6,064 nucleotides of DNA, taken from contig CAMWVJ010000082.1 in NCBI GenBank assembly GCA_947177645.1, forward strand, positions 1-6,064. The letters run 5' to 3'. A model generated the notes under the pieces. That model worked only from the letters and a program-made list of their open reading frames with translations. It did not search any database and was not told the DNA's origin. Positions 1 through 3,636 of this stretch are shown piece by piece; the stretch's first letter is position 1; every line of letters begins with the position of its first letter. The position numbers and the translations under genes are program-made. Source of the DNA: an uncultured Desulfovibrio sp. (GTDB taxonomy: Bacteria; Desulfobacterota; Desulfovibrionia; Desulfovibrionales; Desulfovibrionaceae).

Positions 1-214
1 CCTTGTCCGCCAGGGGGTCAAGGAATTTGCCCATGCTCGTGACCATGCCGGCATGGCGGGCGATATAGCCATCCATCCAGTCGGTGATGGCGGCGAAAAT
101 AAAGACCAGCGCGGCCACGATACAGAGCTTCGGCCCCTGGAAATACAGGAGGACGACGACGAGCGGCGCCATGAGGATGCGCAGCAGGGTGATTTTATTG
201 GCAAGGTTGAGCAT
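1..214 (-). CDS. pgsA: CDP-alcohol phosphatidyltransferase, probably phosphatidylglycerophosphate synthase (5' part only)
   Basis: This inner-membrane enzyme family transfers a phosphatidyl group from CDP-diacylglycerol to an alcohol. PgsA uses glycerol-3-phosphate and makes the precursor of phosphatidylglycerol and cardiolipin. Only the first 71 codons are in the window; the rest lies beyond the left edge. The full family signature D-x2-D-G-x2-A-R-x8-G-x3-D-x3-D is visible as D45, D48, G49, A52, R53, G62, D66 and D70, so the metal and CDP site is intact. The N-terminus (LANKITLLR) resembles the usual PgsA start, and a hydrophobic first helix covers about residues 13-25. The ATG is preceded by GAGAGG only 2 bases away, so the start rests on family fit more than on the ribosome site. 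The family is certain. The exact alcohol substrate is inferred, and a phosphatidylserine synthase relative cannot be fully excluded from this fragment. Confidence 0.86.
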   Translation of the reverse strand, partial: MLNLANKITLLRILMAPLVVVLLYFQGPKLCIVAALVFIFAAITDWMDGYIARHAGMVTSMGKFLDPLADK

Positions 215-579
215 TGCCTCTCGCTCGCGCTGATAGGGGGTGTGCCTTCCTTTGAGGCATAGCATAAAGCCACGCAAGAGAAAAGAGGAAAAACGCGGGC
301 AAGAGCCGGGCGTGCATGGAGTTGTGGGGTGGAGGATAGGGAACGCGACCCTGTGAGGTGAAAGCCGACCATGTTGTGAGGCAACGGCGTGTGAGAGCAC
401 CGGCAAAAGGCGGCCACCTGCCATCTCTTCTTCAGGGCTTTCCGCCGGTTGCGTTTCGCCCAAAAGTAGACCACTCTGACGCGTGACGCCGGCGCGCGGG
501 GTTTTCGCAGGCCGCCCCCGGCGCCCCTGCGCTTGCGGCCATCCATATCTTCCCCACCGCTTATACAGAGGATCTGCTT
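215..579. other. Gap between divergent pgsA and the CDF gene, no gene supported
   Basis: These 365 bases separate two divergently transcribed genes and should hold both promoters, but I cannot assign convincing -35/-10 pairs. On the minus strand a TATGCT near 268-273 could be a -10 for pgsA, without a good -35. A 5-bp inverted repeat (TGCCT at 243-247, AGGCA at 255-259) would form a small hairpin in the pgsA leader. On the plus strand TATACA (562-567) abuts the ribosome site and is too close to the start to be the -10. I see no tRNA, riboswitch fold, strong terminator or tandem repeat. The only short reading frames lack ribosome-binding sites. Confidence 0.6.
567..572 (+). promoter_or_regulatory. 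Ribosome-binding site that fixes the TTG start of the CDF gene
   Basis: AGAGGA lies 7 bases upstream of the TTG at 580, which is good spacing. No in-frame ATG or GTG was found in the codons checked upstream, back to about position 538. The first in-frame ATG downstream falls inside transmembrane helix 2 and would remove helix 1. This site is therefore the main reason for choosing the TTG start. Confidence 0.7.
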
Positions 580-1512
580 TTGGACCGGGAAAAATATATT
601 TGCCGGGTGACCCTGGCAGGGAGCGCCGTCAACCTGCTCCTCGTGGTCTTCAAGTTCATTGCCGGCATCCTCGGGCACAGCTCGGCCATGGTGGCCGACG
701 CTGCCCACTCGCTCTCCGACTTCGCTTCGGATGTCATCGTCCTCCTGTGCCTGCGGGTGGCGGGCAAGCCCGAGGACGAGGACCACGCCTACGGCCACGG
801 CAAGTTCGAGACCCTGGCGTCCGTTGCCATCGGCCTCCTCCTGCTTGCCACCGGCATTGGCCTTTTTGGGGACGGCGCGGATACCATCCTCGCCTTTGCC
901 CGGGGCGAAACGCTCCTGGCGCCCACCTGGCTCGCGTTGGCCGCGGCGGTGATTTCCCTCATCGTGAAGGAAGCGCTCTATCACTATACCATGGCGGCGG
1001 CCAGAAAAGCCGATTCCTCAACGCTCAAGGCCAATGCCTGGCATCACCGCAGCGACGCCCTGAGCTCCATCGCAACGCTCGTCGGCATCGGCGGGGCCAT
1101 GCTCCCGGGCGAGGGCTGGCGCATCCTTGACCCCTTGGCAGCCTGTCTCATCAGCATCTTTATCGTGGTGATGGCCTTTTCGCTCATGAAACCGGGCATC
1201 GAGGAACTCATGGAAAAGTCGCTTCCCGATGCGGAAAGGGCGGAGATGGAGCACATCATCGCCTCAACAGAGGGCATTCTCGGTTTCCATCGTCTGCGTA
1301 CGCGGCGCATGGGCGTCAACCGCGCCGTCGAGGCACATATAAAACTGGATGGCAGCCTTTCCTTGCGTGAGGCGCATGACATTGCCTCGCTGCTCGAGAA
1401 GCGCCTGAAAGACCGCCTCGGTGAGAAGACGCATGTGGGCATCCATATGGAGCCGGCAGCCGCACAGAAAGCGCAGGCAGAGCCCGAGGATGGAGAATCC
1501 GCGCGCGCGTGA
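580..1512 (+). CDS. Cation diffusion facilitator (CDF) family divalent metal exporter, zinc-type ligands
   Basis: CDF proteins are inner-membrane antiporters that export Zn2+, Fe2+ or similar ions in exchange for protons and work as dimers. This 310-residue protein has the usual length and layout: six helices at about 9-31, 36-57, 79-97, 115-136, 156-175 and 184-203, then a cytoplasmic domain at about 210-292. By alignment from memory with E. coli FieF/YiiP, site A is H43, D47, H155 and D159. Site B is D66, H69 and H73, within the HAYGHGK segment. The dimer-interface site C is H237, H253, H266 and H289, with E291 in place of the usual Asp. HxxxD in both helix 2 and helix 5 favours Zn2+ over Mn2+, but the substrate is inferred. 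The last 18 residues are an Ala/Glu-rich tail without known role. The gene starts with TTG and converges on the permease gene, 9 bases away. Its regulation is not evident. Confidence 0.92.
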   Translation: MDREKYICRVTLAGSAVNLLLVVFKFIAGILGHSSAMVADAAHSLSDFASDVIVLLCLRVAGKPEDEDHAYGHGKFETLASVAIGLLLLATGIGLFGDGADTILAFARGETLLAPTWLALAAAVISLIVKEALYHYTMAAARKADSSTLKANAWHHRSDALSSIATLVGIGGAMLPGEGWRILDPLAACLISIFIVVMAFSLMKPGIEELMEKSLPDAERAEMEHIIASTEGILGFHRLRTRRMGVNRAVEAHIKLDGSLSLREAHDIASLLEKRLKDRLGEKTHVGIHMEPAAAQKAQAEPEDGESARA

Positions 1513-1513
1513 C

Positions 1514-1538
1514 GCCCCGGGTCAGAGCAGCGCGGGGC
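1514..1538. repeat. GC-rich inverted repeat spanning the convergent stop codons
   Basis: GCCCCG (1514-1519) and CGGGGC (1533-1538) form a perfect 6-bp stem with a 13-base loop between the CDF stop and the permease stop region. Neither side is followed by a T-run, so it is not a standard intrinsic terminator. It may still slow polymerases from both directions or be chance in GC-rich DNA. Confidence 0.3.
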
Positions 1539-2691
1539 CGATGCTGTTGAATATCCAGCCAATGAGCGTGAATATCACCCACAGGCAGCCGATGAAGAGC
1601 GCCTGAAGCCGGAAGGTCATTATCTGCCGCAGAAGCATGACTTCGGGGATGCTCGCCGCCACCGCGCTCATGCAGAAGGCGAGCGTGGTGCCGAGTGGCA
1701 GGCCCTTCAGCAACAGGCTTTCCATCACCGGCACGATGCCCGTCACATTGGAATAGAGCGGTATTGCAAGAAGCACGGCCGCGGGCACTGTCCACCATTG
1801 GCCCGCGCCGAGGTGCCCGGCAAACCAGTTGTCGGGCACAAAACCGTGCAGTGCCGCGCCCACGGCAACGCCGAGGATCACCCACTTCCAGACGCGGCCG
1901 AAAATCGACCGCATCTCGCCCCAGGCAAAGACATGGCGCTGGCGCATGCCCAGCCGCGGGCCTGTGCCAGCCCCAGGCAGGAGGGGCCGGGGGAGGCGCC
2001 CGGCATCGAGGATGAAGGGCTGGAGCCAGCGCTCCGCCCGCATGACATCCATGAAAAAGCCGCCAGCCATGCCCGCCCCCATGCCCACGAGCACATAGAG
2101 GAGGGTGAATTTCCAGCCAAGCAGCCCCCACAACAGCACCACGGCGATTTCATTGATGAGCGGCGATGTGATGAGAAAGGCCATGGTGATGCCGAAAGGA
2201 ATGCGCGCCGTGGTGAAGCCCAGGAAGAGCGGTATGCTCGAGCAGGAGCAGAAGGGCGTTATGGAGCCGAACAGGGCACCGAGAAAATACCCGAGGAGGC
2301 GCCGCTTGCCCACAAGATACGCGCGGACACGCTCCACATGGAGCGACGCGCGCAGCCAGGCTATGACATAGATGAGCGCAAAGAGGAGCAAGAGGATTTT
2401 TGCCGTATCGTAGAGGAAAAATTCAAGCGCTTGCCCGAGATGCGAGTTCGCTGAAAGCCCTGTCACGGAGAAGACGAGCCAATGGGCAGCCGGCTCAATG
2501 GCGGCATAGGCGAGAACCCAGACGAGGGCGACCGCCGTGGCTTGGAGGATGTACCGGCGCTCCCAGCCAGCAGCCTGCGGTGTATCGGCTTGGGGTGTCG
2601 CTGGCCTTGAACAACTGCATGTCGTCGCTTCCTTGCCGAGCGGTGCCGGTTTTTTGTCAGTGGGGGATGAACGACGGTCAAGCGGAGCCAT
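1522..2691 (-). CDS. ArsP/DUF318-type permease (COG0701-like), probable metal or metalloid efflux protein
   Basis: Members of this membrane family (PF03773) include ArsP, an exporter of trivalent organoarsenicals, and proteins linked to Cu/Zn efflux. The 389-residue protein has a polar N-terminal tail (1-45) with a CSC at 25-27, then about eight hydrophobic segments. The family signature PFCSCSSIPLFLGF lies at 146-159, with Cys 148 and Cys 150 in the membrane. Other typical segments are TSPLINE (175-181), PLYSNVTGIVP (311-321) and SAVAASIPE (342-350). The ATG at 2691 is chosen because GGAGG (2697-2701) sits 5 bases upstream. Two further in-frame starts upstream, at 2703 and 2721, lack such a site and would add residues overlapping the promoter region. 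An ArsR-type repressor gene lies 184 bases upstream on the same strand, which supports metal- or metalloid-induced expression. The family is clear; the transported species (methylated arsenic, Cu, Zn or other) cannot be read from the sequence. Confidence 0.88.
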   Translation of the reverse strand: MAPLDRRSSPTDKKPAPLGKEATTCSCSRPATPQADTPQAAGWERRYILQATAVALVWVLAYAAIEPAAHWLVFSVTGLSANSHLGQALEFFLYDTAKILLLLFALIYVIAWLRASLHVERVRAYLVGKRRLLGYFLGALFGSITPFCSCSSIPLFLGFTTARIPFGITMAFLITSPLINEIAVVLLWGLLGWKFTLLYVLVGMGAGMAGGFFMDVMRAERWLQPFILDAGRLPRPLLPGAGTGPRLGMRQRHVFAWGEMRSIFGRVWKWVILGVAVGAALHGFVPDNWFAGHLGAGQWWTVPAAVLLAIPLYSNVTGIVPVMESLLLKGLPLGTTLAFCMSAVAASIPEVMLLRQIMTFRLQALFIGCLWVIFTLIGWIFNSIGPALL

Positions 2692-2696
2692 GAAAA

Positions 2697-2701
2697 CCTC
2701 C
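2697..2701 (-). promoter_or_regulatory. Strong ribosome-binding site of the permease gene
   Basis: GGAGG on the minus strand lies 5 bases before the ATG at 2691. It decides between three in-frame starts (2721, 2703, 2691) in favour of the shortest. Confidence 0.8.
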
Positions 2702-2712
2702 ATTATTTGGCT

Positions 2713-2731
2713 TTTTGGCAAAATTGCAAAA
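2713..2731. repeat. AT-rich imperfect inverted repeat before the permease gene
   Basis: TTTTGGCAA and TTGCAAAA are complementary with one bulged base. The same stretch also contains GCAAAAT twice in direct order. It lies just upstream of the permease ribosome site and stands out as AT-rich in GC-rich surroundings. It may be the promoter melting region or part of a regulator site; the role is inferred. Confidence 0.35.
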
Positions 2732-2749
2732 TATTGAGGTGGAAGTCAA
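2721..2749 (-). promoter_or_regulatory. Possible promoter of the permease gene
   Basis: On the minus strand TTGACT (2749-2744) matches five of six bases of the -35 consensus. The -10 expected 17 bases on (CAATTT, 2726-2721) is poor, although the local AT-richness would help melting. The position, about 30 bases upstream of the ribosome site, is right for a permease promoter separate from arsR. Confidence 0.35.
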
Positions 2750-2755
2750 GCACCT
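2737..2755. promoter_or_regulatory. Candidate operator: inverted repeat AGGTG-N9-CACCT over the possible -35 box
   Basis: AGGTG (2737-2741) and CACCT (2751-2755) form a perfect 5-bp inverted repeat with a 9-base spacer, and the TTGACT -35 candidate lies inside the spacer. ArsR-family dimers bind short dyads over promoters, so this is the best operator candidate in the arsR-permease gap. The arms are short, so chance is possible. Confidence 0.35.
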
Positions 2756-2875
2756 GCGCAGCATGATCCCGCACGCATGAGCCCACTCCTGTGGGAGCGC
2801 TCTGCGAAGGACCGAGGGATTTGTCTTTACCGAAAATGACCAGAATGCCGGGTGCGTGTGAAAGGGCCGGCTCCC

Positions 2876-3202
2876 TTAACGCGACTGCACTATCTCGAGG
2901 TGTTCCCGCGCCTTCTGCTGGACCGCCGCGGCTGTGCATTGCAAAAACTGGTTCAGGCAGCCCAATTTCAAGCGGTAATAGATGCTCGTCCCGCGTTTTT
3001 TGCTTGTGACCACGCCGGCTTCACGCAAGACGGCGAGATGCCGGGAGATGGTGGACATGTCATCGCCCACCAGTTCCCTGAGCTCACAAACGCACTTCTC
3101 GCCATCACGCAGGGCGTCAACCATGAGCAGGCGGCTCGGGTGCCCGAGAGCCTTGAAGATTTTTGCCTGCTCGGCGATGGAGCGCTTGTGCTGCTCTCGC
3201 AT
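2876..3202 (-). CDS. ArsR/SmtB-family metal(loid)-sensing transcriptional repressor
   Basis: ArsR-family dimers repress efflux genes and leave DNA when they bind a metal or metalloid. From the ATG at 3202 the protein has 108 residues, a normal length. The N-terminal helix reads KIFKALGHPSRLLMVDAL (14-31). The sensor motif CVCEL (37-41) carries C37 and C39 in the position of the ELCVCDL site of arsenic/antimony-type ArsR. The recognition helix is around DMSTISRHLAVLREAGVV (48-65), and the wing is KKRGTSIYYRL (69-79). C82 and C89 in the last helix are possible further ligands. The start is uncertain: neither the ATG nor in-frame GTG (3211) and TTG (3232) has a good ribosome site. I prefer the ATG because the family has a short N-terminus. 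The permease gene follows 184 bases downstream on the same strand and is the likely target. No separate promoter is visible between this gene and the tRNA upstream. Confidence 0.9.
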   Translation of the reverse strand: MREQHKRSIAEQAKIFKALGHPSRLLMVDALRDGEKCVCELRELVGDDMSTISRHLAVLREAGVVTSKKRGTSIYYRLKLGCLNQFLQCTAAAVQQKAREHLEIVQSR

Positions 3203-3297
3203 AGAGACCACGATGCGCCGCCACTCTGCCAAAAGGATTGGGAAAGTGCTGCGCCTTGGGAAGAACGCGGGTGTCTGGAACAGGAAGCCGGGGAGAA

Positions 3298-3374
3298 TGG
3301 TGCGCCCGGCAGGAATCGAACCTGCGGCCTACAGCTTAGGAGGCTGTCGCTCTATCCAACTGAGCTACGAGCGC
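3298..3374 (-). tRNA. tRNA-Arg (anticodon CCU)
   Basis: The 77-base gene folds as a complete cloverleaf. The acceptor arms GCGCTCG and CGGGCGC pair over 7 bp with one G-U. The D arm is GCTC/GAGC. The anticodon stem ACAGC/GCTGT holds loop CTCCTAA with anticodon CCT (minus strand, bases 3340-3338). The T stem GCAGG/CCTGC holds loop TTCGATT. The discriminator is A, and the CCA end is encoded (3300-3298). It reads AGG arginine codons. arsR starts 95 bases downstream on the same strand with no terminator visible between. Genes of this tRNA type are sometimes integration sites, but no duplicated 3' end is present in the window. Confidence 0.97.
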
Positions 3375-3383
3375 ACGCTGGAA

Positions 3384-3412
3384 GAGGTAGGCTGGAAAGG
3401 CCCGGCTGTCAA
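3384..3412 (-). promoter_or_regulatory. Probable promoter of tRNA-Arg
   Basis: On the minus strand a perfect TTGACA -35 (3412-3407) is followed after exactly 17 bases by TACCTC (3389-3384), a weak -10 that keeps only the leading TA. Transcription would start only a few bases before the tRNA 5' end at 3374, as is common for stable RNA genes. Confidence 0.55.
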
Positions 3413-3428
3413 GGTTTTTATGAACCGC

Positions 3429-3444
3429 CGGCTCACGCGAGCCG
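3429..3444. repeat. Small inverted repeat upstream of the tRNA promoter
   Basis: CGGCTC (3429-3434) and GAGCCG (3439-3444) pair around a 4-base loop. On the plus strand a T-rich stretch begins a few bases later, but no plus-strand gene precedes it. A terminator role is therefore unsupported. Confidence 0.3.
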
Positions 3445-3508
3445 CGTTCTCATTTCTTTTGCGGCCTCACACCCGGCAGCCCGTTTAGGAGAGCCAAGTA
3501 CCAAAAAT

Positions 3509-3536
3509 GCAGATGTCAGCTCGCATATGCGTCTGC
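3509..3536. repeat. Nested palindrome with a perfect 10-base core
   Basis: CGCATATGCG (3522-3531) is a perfect 10-base palindrome. It is immediately followed by TCTGC, whose complement GCAGA occurs at 3509-3513. It lies in the non-coding stretch between the large membrane-protein gene and the tRNA. It may be a protein-binding site or chance; nothing nearby tells which. Confidence 0.35.
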
Positions 3537-3570
3537 TGGGGCGCTCCTGGCGGGAGAGCCTTGCGGGTGC

Positions 3571-3600
3571 ATATGAAGAACCCCCGGCTATGCCGGGGGA
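3571..3600 (-). terminator. Intrinsic terminator of the large membrane-protein gene
   Basis: CCCCCGGC (3581-3588) and GCCGGGGG (3592-3599) form a perfect 8-bp GC stem with a 3-base loop. On the minus strand it is followed by TTCTTC, a short interrupted T-run. It lies about 40 bases after the stop codon of the large gene and so separates it from the tRNA-arsR unit. Confidence 0.75.
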
Positions 3601-3636
3601 TTCCTTTCAGGGAGCGGCGGGCGCGTCCTCGTGCGC

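Noticed and set aside
195..317. Minus-strand 40-codon frame with a signal-peptide-like start, overlapping the pgsA start
   Set aside because: It starts MHARLLPAFFLFSLAWLYA, which looks like a leader, but neither of its ATG codons (317, 260) has a ribosome site, and its last 20 bases lie inside pgsA. It is not supported as a gene without expression data.
483..1130. Plus-strand open frame of 215 codons overlapping the CDF gene
   Set aside because: It is rich in Arg, Pro, Gly and His, typical of an out-of-frame reading of GC-rich coding DNA. The CDF frame has clear family motifs.
1316..2131. Minus-strand 271-codon open frame overlapping the permease and the CDF end
   Set aside because: It reads in another frame within two well-supported genes, and its composition (Ala, Arg, His, Pro) is that of a shadow.
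2782..2797. Hairpin CCCAC-TCCT-GTGGG between arsR and the permease as a terminator of arsR
   Set aside because: The stem is only 5 bp and no T-run follows on the minus strand.
3298..3374. tRNA-Arg as the edge of an integrated element
   Set aside because: No integrase, no repeated tRNA 3' end and no mobile gene is present in the window.
2982..3488. Plus-strand open frame of 168 codons
   Set aside because: It also contains the antisense-tRNA pattern (AGIEPAAYSLGG...SIQLSYE) and opposes arsR, so it is a shadow.
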